Shown: positions 27,983 through 37,023, counted from the first letter of the stretch. The stretch: 46,825 nucleotides of DNA from an uncultured marine group I thaumarchaeote (GCA_902566725.1 CACFJZ010000004.1:1-46825), one strand, 5' to 3'. Numbers and translations: made by a program. The notes: generated from the letters alone by a model not told the origin.

Positions 27983-28594
27983 TTAAGTTTTCGTAAGATT
28001 ATTTTTGAATCTAATCTCTTTTCTTTTGTGGAAATAACTTACGGCTGCTACTATACTTACTCCAACAATCTGTATAACCAGCCAGTCTAATCCTTGAAAT
28101 GACACTGTTTCAAATGTAAATGGTGAAAATAATGGGAATTTTGTATCTGAATTGAATGCAACATCAGCTAAGAAAATATCAAATGCAATATGTGATAAAA
28201 CTGCTCCAAACGCAACAACACAAACTCTGATATCCTTTCCTCGTGTTATAACAAAAAACACTATTGATACAATAACTGCAAATGGAATAGAATGACTCAT
28301 TCTTGAGACTAACTCTATATCTAAAAATTGTAACAAATGATCCGAATCTAAGAAAATTGCAAAACTTCCGCCCAGTATGATATATCTGATACTTAGTGTT
28401 CCTAACCCAATTATTGCTCCCCAGAAAACATGACCAAGAACATGCTCATATGTTACATTACTCACAACTAGTGGATTTCCAATCACTATAGTGAATTCAC
28501 TTTCGGGAAAGAATGCACCAATCATTGAGAATGCAAATGAGACCGTTGCAAAAATTATCGAGTTTTTTAATACAAATTTCAGAATCTTCTTCAT
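27983..28594 (-). CDS. YdjM/DUF457-like membrane protein (putative metal-dependent hydrolase family)
   Basis: 203 aa; multi-pass; SDHLLQFLDIELVSRMSHSIPF and LSHIAFDIFLADV. Confidence 0.6.
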   Translation of the reverse strand: MKKILKFVLKNSIIFATVSFAFSMIGAFFPESEFTIVIGNPLVVSNVTYEHVLGHVFWGAIIGLGTLSIRYIILGGSFAIFLDSDHLLQFLDIELVSRMSHSIPFAVIVSIVFFVITRGKDIRVCVVAFGAVLSHIAFDIFLADVAFNSDTKFPLFSPFTFETVSFQGLDWLVIQIVGVSIVAAVSYFHKRKEIRFKNNLTKT

Positions 28595-28629
28595 ATCGTG
28601 AACAAAATTTCTGAATAAATTAATGATTA

Positions 28630-30372
28630 CTATTCATCTGCAGATTCGCCACGACCTAAATCACCCATTCCATATTCATCCATTACTTCTTTACGCTTGG
28701 AATCTAGTTGACTAATCTCTTGTTCTTCACGTTTTTCATCACCTTGGTAAACGGTTCGAATTGGCCATGGAATTCTAATGTCATATTTCTTGAACTCTTC
28801 GTACATGATTAGGCGCATATCGCTTTTTGTTTTGAATTGTGCACCATAATCTCGAACATAAACCCACATTGAAAAGTCCAAAGCAGAATCATTGAATTTA
28901 TCAAATCTCACGACTGGTTGTGTTACATCTACGTGAATATCTTTATCACAACCACAACTAGGTTTGTTGTCTTCAAGATATGGACATCTGTTTTGTCTTA
29001 CTAGATGTCTTCCTTTAGCATCTATAGCTTCAATCATTGCGCGCTTTCCAATCTTTACTAAAATTGATGTAACTTGTCTTGGATTATTCAAATACGAAAC
29101 ACCTACTTTTACAACTGCAGGAACAAGTTTGATCTCTTTTGTATAATTAATTATTTCTGCACTAACTAATTGTCTGGTTGGAATTATTGCAACTGATTCA
29201 TTTAATCCATGACGAATGTATGTTACTCTTGGTGTAATCTTATGGACATATCCATTATATCCGCTCTCTAACTGTACTCTGTCTCCTTCTTTTACAACTT
29301 TATCTTTTCTAATTAGAATATATGAAAAATAATTCTCTAATGTTTCTTTTAATGCAAGACCAACACCAAATGCAAGACCACCTGTTGCAGTAGCTAAAAC
29401 TATTAAATCAACTTGCCACCATGATACAACTCCGATAATAACTCCCACAAAAATTAGAATTGGTAATACTTGCTTTGCTGATTTTGGAACTCCTTCTTTT
29501 TGTTTTCTTGAATGACCTGGTGGTTTATTTCCAGATATGATTGGGTCAAATCCTGAATTTCTTTTTTGTTCTCTCCAGATATCTATTGGGTAAATTTCTT
29601 CGGGAATTACTCCTGGAAATAATTTTCTTCCAGATACATTATTCCCGCTTATACAATAATTGAAATATTTTTCATATTTCTTACGTTCAGATTTTTTCCA
29701 TTCTTCAAATGGGTCTTTGACATTTTTTTCGTAACTTCCAACCGGATTTCCTTGTGATGTACGAAAGCTTTCAAGATACTGCAGCCCTTCTTCTGACTGC
29801 ATGTATGTTGCAAACTCCTCGTCAGTCAAATCATCTGGTTTTTGTTGTGGGGGAATCCATTTGTATAATTTATGAAACAAATCACCATCATCGTCAGGAA
29901 ATCCTCTCATCTCTCTCCATGCATCAAAATCTTCACGTTCCAAAACCGAACTATCGCGTTTTGTAAGTGCTATTGGAACTAATTGTGAAATCGTATATCC
30001 AATGACTAGAATGTTTAGTGTATTGAGCATCTTTGCAAATACTTCACTTGGTGCAAGTTCGCCTTCCACTTGTGGAATCATTGATTCTTCATCAAATAAC
30101 TCAAAGACCTGAATGTACATGTTAACTGATGAAATTAAAGCAATTGCTAAAAACGGCAAAATTATTTTTCTTGCAAATCTTGCAACATGGGGTCTAACAT
30201 GATTAAATTTTTGAGTCTTTACCCAGAAAGAGAATTTTCTATAAACAAGACTGATCCCAATAATCCCAATAACTAATCCAATAACTGCTAATTGCAGAGA
30301 AACTGATGATGCGATCAGTTGGGAAACTGTATCAAACTGACCAACCGAGATTTCAGTAATTTCTTCTGCCAT
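28630..30372 (-). CDS. MscS-family mechanosensitive channel with large insertion and Cys cluster
   Basis: VLATATGGLAFGVGLALKETLENYFSYILIRKDKVVKEGDRVQLESGYNGYVHKITPRVTYIR. Confidence 0.88.
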   Translation of the reverse strand: MAEEITEISVGQFDTVSQLIASSVSLQLAVIGLVIGIIGISLVYRKFSFWVKTQKFNHVRPHVARFARKIILPFLAIALISSVNMYIQVFELFDEESMIPQVEGELAPSEVFAKMLNTLNILVIGYTISQLVPIALTKRDSSVLEREDFDAWREMRGFPDDDGDLFHKLYKWIPPQQKPDDLTDEEFATYMQSEEGLQYLESFRTSQGNPVGSYEKNVKDPFEEWKKSERKKYEKYFNYCISGNNVSGRKLFPGVIPEEIYPIDIWREQKRNSGFDPIISGNKPPGHSRKQKEGVPKSAKQVLPILIFVGVIIGVVSWWQVDLIVLATATGGLAFGVGLALKETLENYFSYILIRKDKVVKEGDRVQLESGYNGYVHKITPRVTYIRHGLNESVAIIPTRQLVSAEIINYTKEIKLVPAVVKVGVSYLNNPRQVTSILVKIGKRAMIEAIDAKGRHLVRQNRCPYLEDNKPSCGCDKDIHVDVTQPVVRFDKFNDSALDFSMWVYVRDYGAQFKTKSDMRLIMYEEFKKYDIRIPWPIRTVYQGDEKREEQEISQLDSKRKEVMDEYGMGDLGRGESADE

Positions 30373-30445
30373 CTACTATTTTTTCTAATGATCCTGAACT
30401 TAAGTTATGAATTTGTCTTAGAGTTTACAAAAAAGTGTCAAATTT

Positions 30446-30456
30446 TTTATAAATAT
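30446..30456 (+). promoter_or_regulatory. Putative TATA-box promoter of the aminomutase-like gene
   Basis: TTTATAAATAT about 61 bp upstream of ATG at 30517. Confidence 0.4.
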
Positions 30457-30516
30457 AGCCTTGATTCACCCGTATCTGATCCCAAAGTTTAACAGAGGTT
30501 TTACCATACTATACTA

Positions 30517-31890
30517 ATGGCACAAGCCAATCAACAACAATCTGTTTGGAAGGTAGATTCATCACCTGCGATCCAATCGTATACGCTTGCAAATCTCAGA
30601 AAACTACCACAATTGGAAAATTTTTCAGAAGAACAGATCTTTGAAATGGAGGTAGTTGGAAACGTTCTGCCATTCAAGGCAAACAACTACGTTGTTGAAC
30701 AACTAATTGACTGGGATAATGTCCCAGGCGATTCCATGTTTAATTTGACATTTCCCCAAAAAGGTATGCTAAAGCCAGAACATTACGATATGATGGCCTC
30801 TGTTTTGAAAAACAACCCGGATAGAAAAGAAATTCAAGAAACAGCAAACAAAATCAGATTACAATTAAACCCACATCCAGCTGGTCAAATGGAACTAAAC
30901 GTTCCAGTTCTAAAAGATGGAACCAAGCTTTATGGAATGCAACACAAATACAAAGAAACCTGCCTTTTCTTCCCTAGTCAAGGTCAAACCTGTCATGCAT
31001 ATTGCAGTTTTTGTTTTAGATGGCCACAGTTTGTTGGAATGGACGAAATGAAATTTGCAATGAAGGAAGGTGACGATTTAGCCCAATATGTAAAAGAACA
31101 TCCAGAAATTTCAGATATACTGTTTACTGGTGGAGATCCAATGATTATGAAGGCAAGTCTGTTTTCTGCATATATCGATAAACTGTTAGACGCAGATTTA
31201 CCAAATCTCAAAACAATTAGAATTGGAACAAAGGCATTATCCTACTGGCCATACAAATTCACATCTGACGGTGATTCTGAAGAAACCCTTGAGACATTTA
31301 GACGAATCACCTCAAAAGGAATTCATGTGGCATTAATGGGTCACTTTAACCATCTTGCAGAACTAAAAACCGATGCCGTAAAACTTGCAATCAAAAAGGT
31401 TCGTGAAACTGGAACACAAATCAGAACTCAATCTCCATTGCTTACTAACATTAACGATGATGCTGATATGTGGGCACAGATGTGGCAAAAACAGGTAGAA
31501 CTTGGGTGTATACCATACTACATGTTTGTTGTTAGAGATACAGGTGCACAACACTACTTTGGTGTACCTTTAGTCAAAGCACATCAAATCTTCCAAAAGG
31601 CAATTCAAAAAGTCAGTGGACTTGGGAGAACTGTTAGAGGACCATCAATGTCTGCAACACCTGGCAAGGTACAGATTGATGGAGTTGCTGAAGTAAATGG
31701 AACCAAAGTTATGGTTTTCAGAATGTTACAGGGAAGAAACCCAGAGTGGGTTAATCGTCCATTCTTTGCAAAATATGATGAAAACGCAATTTGGCTTGAT
31801 GATCTTAAGCCTGCCTTTGAGGACAAGTTCTTCTTTGAAGATGAACTAGACCAAATCAAAGAGCAAAAGATGAAAACTATGACAAGTTAA
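30517..31890 (+). CDS. Radical SAM protein, lysine 2,3-aminomutase (KamA) family
   Basis: TCHAYCSFCFRWPQF (Cx3Cx2C), ISDILFTGGDPMIM, GTQIRTQSPLLTNINDD. Confidence 0.85.
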   Translation: MAQANQQQSVWKVDSSPAIQSYTLANLRKLPQLENFSEEQIFEMEVVGNVLPFKANNYVVEQLIDWDNVPGDSMFNLTFPQKGMLKPEHYDMMASVLKNNPDRKEIQETANKIRLQLNPHPAGQMELNVPVLKDGTKLYGMQHKYKETCLFFPSQGQTCHAYCSFCFRWPQFVGMDEMKFAMKEGDDLAQYVKEHPEISDILFTGGDPMIMKASLFSAYIDKLLDADLPNLKTIRIGTKALSYWPYKFTSDGDSEETLETFRRITSKGIHVALMGHFNHLAELKTDAVKLAIKKVRETGTQIRTQSPLLTNINDDADMWAQMWQKQVELGCIPYYMFVVRDTGAQHYFGVPLVKAHQIFQKAIQKVSGLGRTVRGPSMSATPGKVQIDGVAEVNGTKVMVFRMLQGRNPEWVNRPFFAKYDENAIWLDDLKPAFEDKFFFEDELDQIKEQKMKTMTS

Positions 31891-31915
31891 AATATGGATT
31901 TTATTGTGATATAAT

Positions 31916-32245
31916 ATGCGAAAAGAATTTGTTGTAATGAGAATTGATGCAGCACCAGATGGTGCTCCATATGTTCTGGTTACCTTATCTTTAGCAAAAG
32001 ACATGTCAGAAGGAAATCAACCTTCAAATCCATCTACACCAAACATTATGGGATTTTCAAATATGGATGACATGATGAAAAACCTCAACAAAATGATTGC
32101 AGGTGGAGGAATGGGTATGATGGGCGGTGGCGCTCCAGGAACAACTTCTATCAAGTTGGACATGCACGAGTACAAACAACTAGGATTATCTGTTGGCGAT
32201 AAAGTAAACCTCGATATCTCAAAGGCTGAAGCACTAGGCGTATAG
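31916..32245 (+). CDS. Conserved hypothetical protein with Gly/Met-rich loop
   Basis: 109 aa; IAGGGMGMMGGGAPGTTSIKLDMHEYKQLGLSVGDKVNLDISKAEALGV. Confidence 0.6.
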   Translation: MRKEFVVMRIDAAPDGAPYVLVTLSLAKDMSEGNQPSNPSTPNIMGFSNMDDMMKNLNKMIAGGGMGMMGGGAPGTTSIKLDMHEYKQLGLSVGDKVNLDISKAEALGV

Positions 32246-32279
32246 ATCTATTTAAAAATCTGAAATTTCTGTTATTTTC

Positions 32280-32378
32280 ATGGGCGATAAGTCTGAAGAA
32301 GCACTTCAAAACCTCAAGATGGAACTAGATACTTACAAAGAAAAAATAAAATCCATATTTTCAAGATCAAAGAAGTAG
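32280..32378 (+). CDS. Putative 32-aa microprotein
   Basis: MGDKSEEALQNLKMELDTYKEKIKSIFSRSKK; ATG to TAG, 4 bp before the hemerythrin-like gene. Confidence 0.35.
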   Translation: MGDKSEEALQNLKMELDTYKEKIKSIFSRSKK

Positions 32379-32382
32379 AATT

Positions 32383-32922
32383 ATGAGTGCTAGTGAATTT
32401 CTACGCAAAGAGCATGAAGAAATAATGCGTCTTGAAAAACTGGTCACAAAATGTTCAAAATCTCTCTATGATGGTAAAGACGTACCATTTTCTCACATTG
32501 ATAAGATTAATTTTCTAATTGCTGAATTTCTAGATTCCATCCATTTTACAAGAGAAGAAGGCTCATACTTTCCATGCGTTGCATCATATGATCATCTAAA
32601 TCAAGAAATTCGTGCTTTACTAATTGAACATGAGTTTAGCCGAAATATTGCAAAGCAAATTTCAGAAAATCTCAAGCAATGGAAAAAGGGTCTAAACAAG
32701 AGAGAGCCTGTTGCCCGATTCCTTAGAACATACTCTATCTTTCTAATAGATCATATGAAAAAAGAAGAACAATTCTTTGAAAAGGCAGAAAAAGAGATTC
32801 TTTCAAAAGAAGAAGAACAAGAAATGTTAGAGCAATTCCAATCAATTTCTGCGATCGCTGAAAAGGTAACTTCTCTTCTAGAAGATATTGATTATCTAGA
32901 AGAACAAGATTGGGCAAAATAA
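32383..32922 (+). CDS. Hemerythrin-like HHE-domain protein
   Basis: LRKEHEEIMRLEKLV, SIHFTREEGSYFP, LIEHEFSRNIAKQ, LIDHMKKEEQFFEKAE. Confidence 0.82.
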   Translation: MSASEFLRKEHEEIMRLEKLVTKCSKSLYDGKDVPFSHIDKINFLIAEFLDSIHFTREEGSYFPCVASYDHLNQEIRALLIEHEFSRNIAKQISENLKQWKKGLNKREPVARFLRTYSIFLIDHMKKEEQFFEKAEKEILSKEEEQEMLEQFQSISAIAEKVTSLLEDIDYLEEQDWAK

Positions 32923-32955
32923 CATTCTTAAACGGTAATTTCTCTTTCATTTTCA

Positions 32956-33468
32956 ATGGCCTTTTGTTTATGGATGACTGGATTACCTTGTTCAGGTAAG
33001 ACCACTATTGTAAGAAAACTTGCTGAAACCATACCAAACTTGGCTATACTAGATGGCGATGAACTAAGAGAATGGTTCTCACCAAAAGATTTCTCAAAAG
33101 CAGCAAGAGATGAACACAACAGAAGAGTTGCTCATTTATCAAAATTGCTCCTAAAACACAACGTTCCAATGGGCGTTTCACTAATCAGCCCATACAAGGA
33201 AAACCGTGCAAATGCAAGAGAGATTATTGGTGATGATACAAAGTTCTTTGAAGTTTATGTCAATGCATCACTAGCACAATGTGAAGAAAGAGATGTCAAA
33301 GGAATGTATGCAAAAGCCCGCTCTGGAGAGATTAAGGGATTTACTGGAATTGACGACCCATATGAGGCACCAGATAATGCTGATTTAGTACTAGACACTG
33401 AGAATAAATCTCTTGATGAGAGTGCTGCAGAAGTTTTAGAATTTTTGAAATCTAAGAATCTAATCTAG
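32956..33468 (+). CDS. cysC: Adenylylsulfate kinase
   Basis: CLWMTGLPCSGKTTIVRKLAE, LDGDELREWFSPKDFSKAARDEHNRRV, FTGIDDPYEAPDNADLVLDT. Confidence 0.92.
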   Translation: MAFCLWMTGLPCSGKTTIVRKLAETIPNLAILDGDELREWFSPKDFSKAARDEHNRRVAHLSKLLLKHNVPMGVSLISPYKENRANAREIIGDDTKFFEVYVNASLAQCEERDVKGMYAKARSGEIKGFTGIDDPYEAPDNADLVLDTENKSLDESAAEVLEFLKSKNLI

Positions 33469-34270
33469 ATACAGCATCTAATGCTATTTGATGAACCAAT
33501 CCATTTGTTACCAATATGCCATTTTCATGATTTACGGATTCTGTATTGTAGACCATTTCCTTGCCTGAAATATCTGTCATCTTTCCTCCAGCTTCAGAAA
33601 TTATGCAATTTGAGGCACAGGTATCCCATTGCTTCATCTTGTTTGTTGTGGTAACATAAATTTCAGCCTCTCCAGATGCAATCTCTGTCACTTTGAGCGA
33701 ACTTCCAATACTTGTGACAACTGAAATCTCCATTTCATCTAACAATTTTTTTTCCTTCTCAGATAGGTGATGTCTGCTGACCAGAGCATGACAGTTTTGT
33801 ATCTCTGACATCATTGTAACCTCAATTTTCTCCCATTCCTCATCATGACAAAATGCACCTTTTCCAGATTCAGCCAAATACATCTTCTTTTTTGTAGGCC
33901 AGTAAATCATACCTAAAACTGCTTTCTGATTTTCAACTAATCCCACCATTATGGTAAATTCTCCAGTTTTGTTTACAAAATCAGTTGTTCCATCTAAAGG
34001 ATCTACAATCCAAACCTTTTCTTCAGATAATCTCTTTTTATCATCAGCATCTTCTTCAGATAGAACTGTAATTCCAGTTTCTCCCAAAATCTCTTTGAGA
34101 ATTTTATTGCTTTCTATGTCTGCCTGAGTTATAGGCGAATCATCTTCTTTTTTCTCGGTTGAAAAATCTGTTTCATAAATCTCAATAACCTTTTCTCCTG
34201 CTCTAACTATTCCCTCGAGAATTCTTCCTAATTCTGGTTGATTTGAACTAAACGGTAATTCACTAATCAT
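33452..34270 (-). CDS. Inositol monophosphatase/3'(2'),5'-bisphosphate nucleotidase (CysQ-like)
   Basis: LSEEDADDKKRLSEEKVWIVDPLDGTTDFVNKTGEFTIMVGLV, KQWDTCASNCIISEAGGKMTDISG. Confidence 0.9.
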   Translation of the reverse strand: MISELPFSSNQPELGRILEGIVRAGEKVIEIYETDFSTEKKEDDSPITQADIESNKILKEILGETGITVLSEEDADDKKRLSEEKVWIVDPLDGTTDFVNKTGEFTIMVGLVENQKAVLGMIYWPTKKKMYLAESGKGAFCHDEEWEKIEVTMMSEIQNCHALVSRHHLSEKEKKLLDEMEISVVTSIGSSLKVTEIASGEAEIYVTTTNKMKQWDTCASNCIISEAGGKMTDISGKEMVYNTESVNHENGILVTNGLVHQIALDAVSRLDS

Positions 34271-34490
34271 TTTTCAAATCTCTATTTGCCAATTCAGGTT
34301 TTAGAGTCCATGCTACTGCTAGACCAACAAATGGAATTGATATCAATCCTGTCATTTGTACAATAATCAATAGTTGTTGTTGTGCCACATCTGGAACTGT
34401 AATGAGCCATGGAAGCGGCAATGACAATATGAACCAGATTCCTACCAAAAGCCCAACTATCTCAATTCTCTGTTTTTTCTTAGCATTCAT
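34263..34490 (-). CDS. Small membrane protein
   Basis: 75 aa with two TM segments; overlaps CysQ-like gene start. Confidence 0.5.
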   Translation of the reverse strand: MNAKKKQRIEIVGLLVGIWFILSLPLPWLITVPDVAQQQLLIIVQMTGLISIPFVGLAVAWTLKPELANRDLKND

Positions 34491-34524
34491 GATAAATTCA
34501 CTCTGTTCTCATCAAATTTAATTC

Positions 34525-34983
34525 TTAGAGTTTTATCTCGAACGTCCATTTTCTATTGAGTAGGTAATTAAATGCACTAGCAGACCCAATTGCTATTACT
34601 GCCGCATACAAGTAATACAACGCAAAATTCTCTACAAGAACGAATGTTAATCCTAACTGTATACACATTCCTACCACACTCACAATGAAAAATTTTATGT
34701 AACGTTGAATTGTTTTAGGTTCGGCAATTTCATTTTTGAAGGTCCAATATCTATGCAAGAAAAAATTATTTGTAATTGAAACAGCAATTGCAATTCCTTG
34801 TGACAATATATACCAGATTCCCAAAAAATCAGTTAGGATATACAATAATCCTAAATTAATAGCAACCCCGATACCTCCTACCAAAAAATACTTTATTGTT
34901 TGTGCCATGAATATCGAAAACTTGCTTTTCTTCTCATCCTCGATTGTCATGTCCCTGTTGATTTGACCTTCTATAATTAACAT
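34525..34983 (-). CDS. GtrA-like family membrane protein
   Basis: KYFLVGGIGVAINLGLLYILTDFLGIWYILSQGIAIAVSITNNFFLHRYWTF; LNRKWTF. Confidence 0.88.
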   Translation of the reverse strand: MLIIEGQINRDMTIEDEKKSKFSIFMAQTIKYFLVGGIGVAINLGLLYILTDFLGIWYILSQGIAIAVSITNNFFLHRYWTFKNEIAEPKTIQRYIKFFIVSVVGMCIQLGLTFVLVENFALYYLYAAVIAIGSASAFNYLLNRKWTFEIKL

Positions 34984-35006
34984 CTGATCTGATCAATTAT
35001 AATTTT

Positions 35007-35027
35007 CAAAAAAACCTAGTTTTTTTG
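35007..35027. repeat. Perfect inverted repeat
   Basis: CAAAAAAAC-CTA-GTTTTTTTG. Confidence 0.75.
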
Positions 35028-35039
35028 TAAAAATTAGCA

Positions 35040-35067
35040 ATATGTCTTAAATATGATAAAGACATAT
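35040..35067. promoter_or_regulatory. Perfect 9-bp inverted repeat flanking TATA-like sequence
   Basis: ATATGTCTT-AAATATGATA-AAGACATAT; (T)TAAATATG about 26 bp upstream of the ncRNA candidate's 5' end. Confidence 0.6.
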
Positions 35068-35075
35068 AGAATTTA

Positions 35076-35200
35076 ATGCGGAAGGATGTAAATCCTATCG
35101 ACTAAACTTGCGTGGTCCTGCAGAGCAGAAATAGAGTCAACAGCACAATTGTGCCGACAAGTGAGGGAATCTCACATTGCTTTGCCGAAGGGCCACGCCC
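35076..35200 (+). ncRNA. Candidate structured non-coding RNA of unrecognised class
   Basis: GCGTGGTCC(35110-35118)/GGGCCACGC(35190-35198); GCAGAGC(35120-35126)/GCTTTGC(35179-35185); hairpins GCAC-AATT-GTGC(35143-35154), GTGAG-GGAAT-CTCAC(35161-35175), GGAT-GTAA-ATCC(35084-35095); no ORF in the supplied track; locally GC-rich. Confidence 0.65.
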
Positions 35201-35213
35201 CCATTAATTCAGC

Positions 35214-35684
35214 CTAGATACTTCTGTCCAATTTTTCTATGCTTATGCTGACTGAACCATTCAAATTTCCCTCACGATTGATAACAATCTCATAATTGTC
35301 TCTTTCTGAAACTGTGAAAAATTTCTCTCCAATATACTCCCAAGTATAATATTTTGAAATTCCAGTATCAACCAAACTTTTCTCCAAATAGAATTCTTGT
35401 TCAAAAATTTGATATCCATCTTCACTCATTATTCTCAAATTCAGTAGCTCTGGAGAATCTCCCATTGGGACAAACCCAATTTCATAGGTACCTTTTCCTA
35501 AAATTCCAACCTCACTTCCTATAGTTGGTAAATCTTGAAATTCCGGTCCAGATATTCGAATATCCCAAATCCCGGAATTGAGACTTTCTTCCTCTGCGCC
35601 TGGATTTGCAATAGCCCCATATGCTATTGAAACGGCAACTGCAGCAGCTGCTATTCCTACCACAATTGCTGATTTTTTGGCCAT
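35214..35684 (-). CDS. Hypothetical secreted or membrane-anchored protein
   Basis: 156 aa; N-terminal hydrophobic signal/anchor AIVVGIAAAAVAVSIAYGAIA. Confidence 0.55.
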   Translation of the reverse strand: MAKKSAIVVGIAAAAVAVSIAYGAIANPGAEEESLNSGIWDIRISGPEFQDLPTIGSEVGILGKGTYEIGFVPMGDSPELLNLRIMSEDGYQIFEQEFYLEKSLVDTGISKYYTWEYIGEKFFTVSERDNYEIVINREGNLNGSVSISIEKLDRSI

Positions 35685-35803
35685 ATCCTAGGCATGAATT
35701 TTCCTAATTATAGCCATTTTGTCATATTCTAGTCATACAATTTCTATGATTAGTGAACCATTATTCACACCTGAAATTAATAACATATTTCAAAACACTA
35801 CGC

Positions 35804-36466
35804 ATGGCAAGTTTCCAAGACAAATGGTCAGCTCCACAAAAGCAAGGATTCATGGATAAACTCGGTGATACCTTCAAACCAAAAGGCTCACTAAAACCAA
35901 GAGTCGAACAGGCTGTAAAACGATTACAGGCTCAAATCGGAAAACTAGATGCCATGACACAAAAACTCCAAGAAAGAGACCAGAAAATTTTCCAAAAAAT
36001 TGTCGCTGCTCAACAAGCACACGACACCTATTCCAGTAAAGTATTATCAAACGAACTAGTTGAGGTTCGCAAAGTTAACAAAATCTTATCCAACGCCAAA
36101 ATGGGCTTGGAGAGAATTGAATTAAGATTAACCACCTTCCACGACTTGGGCGATACAGTTGTCACCTTAATGCCAACAATCGGTCTAATGAACGGACTCA
36201 AATCATCACTTGTTAAATTCATGCCAGGTGCAGACCAAGAGATTGGTAGAATGACTGAGATGTTAGGTGGATTAATGACTGAAACCTTCAGCAGCAGTGA
36301 ATCATCATCATTCGGAGTTTCAGAAGCAACCAACGCTGAATCTGACAGCATCCTAGCAGAAGCAGCAGCAGTCGCAGAATCACAATCAGGACAACAATTC
36401 CCATCCGTTCCATCAAGCGGATTGGAGCAATTTAACGTACCAACTTCTGAATCAAAATTTATGTAA
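35804..36466 (+). CDS. cdvB: ESCRT-III-like cell division protein, CdvB paralog
   Basis: Snf7-like helical region (SLKPRVEQAVKRLQAQIGKLDAMTQKLQERDQKIFQKIVAAQQAHDTYSSKVLSNELVEVRKVNKIL) and TFHDLGDTVVTLMPTI. Start MASFQDK at 35804 rather than 35753. Confidence 0.85.
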   Translation: MASFQDKWSAPQKQGFMDKLGDTFKPKGSLKPRVEQAVKRLQAQIGKLDAMTQKLQERDQKIFQKIVAAQQAHDTYSSKVLSNELVEVRKVNKILSNAKMGLERIELRLTTFHDLGDTVVTLMPTIGLMNGLKSSLVKFMPGADQEIGRMTEMLGGLMTETFSSSESSSFGVSEATNAESDSILAEAAAVAESQSGQQFPSVPSSGLEQFNVPTSESKFM

Positions 36467-36471
36467 ATTTT

Positions 36472-36981
36472 CTAGAAACTAGAAGTTTTTCGTGACTCTT
36501 TGAAAGTAGAAATTCTCTTTCCTTCGTCTTCTATGATTTTGTCGATTCCAGATAACTTGTCTCTCATTGATGAGATTAGAGATCCTACCTCATCAGCCTC
36601 AGTCTCAACTGCATTTCTCTTCTGGGTAAGATGTTGAATTCCTTGTGTTTCCTCATCGATATAGTCTGAAACCTTCATCAACTTCTCTTTCAAATTTTTA
36701 ATATCAACTGATTCTTCTTCGATTTCCTTTTCGAGATTAGTTCTCTTTTCTTTTAGATTGGCAATCAATCCTCCAACATAGTCAATTGCCTCTTCTAGTT
36801 TGGCTCGTTTGTTCATCAGTGAGGAAATTCCAATATCTGAATCTGATGATGGAGCTTCTACCTGTGATTCAACATTAGATTCTGCTGTTTCCTGAGTAGA
36901 TTGTTCTTCATATTCGGCAGGTCGCTCTTGAACCATCTCGCCGCCCTCTTCTTCTTTGAATTTATCCATAAATCCAGTCAC
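36472..36981 (-). CDS. Acidic coiled-coil protein convergent with CdvB
   Basis: 169 aa; long heptad-like helix ALEEAI...LIANLKEKRTNLEKEIEEE; N-terminus MTGFMDKFKEEEGG. Confidence 0.6.
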   Translation of the reverse strand: MTGFMDKFKEEEGGEMVQERPAEYEEQSTQETAESNVESQVEAPSSDSDIGISSLMNKRAKLEEAIDYVGGLIANLKEKRTNLEKEIEEESVDIKNLKEKLMKVSDYIDEETQGIQHLTQKRNAVETEADEVGSLISSMRDKLSGIDKIIEDEGKRISTFKESRKTSSF

Positions 36982-37023
36982 GAATTAACTTCATTTTCCT
37001 CAAATAAAAACATGAAAGGATGA

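Noticed and set aside
35076-35200. Interpretation of the structured block as RNase P or SRP RNA
   Set aside because: Too short, and the conserved RNase P (GAGGAAAGUC, ACAGAA-type) and SRP (GGAAG-type S-domain) patterns are absent in the needed arrangement.
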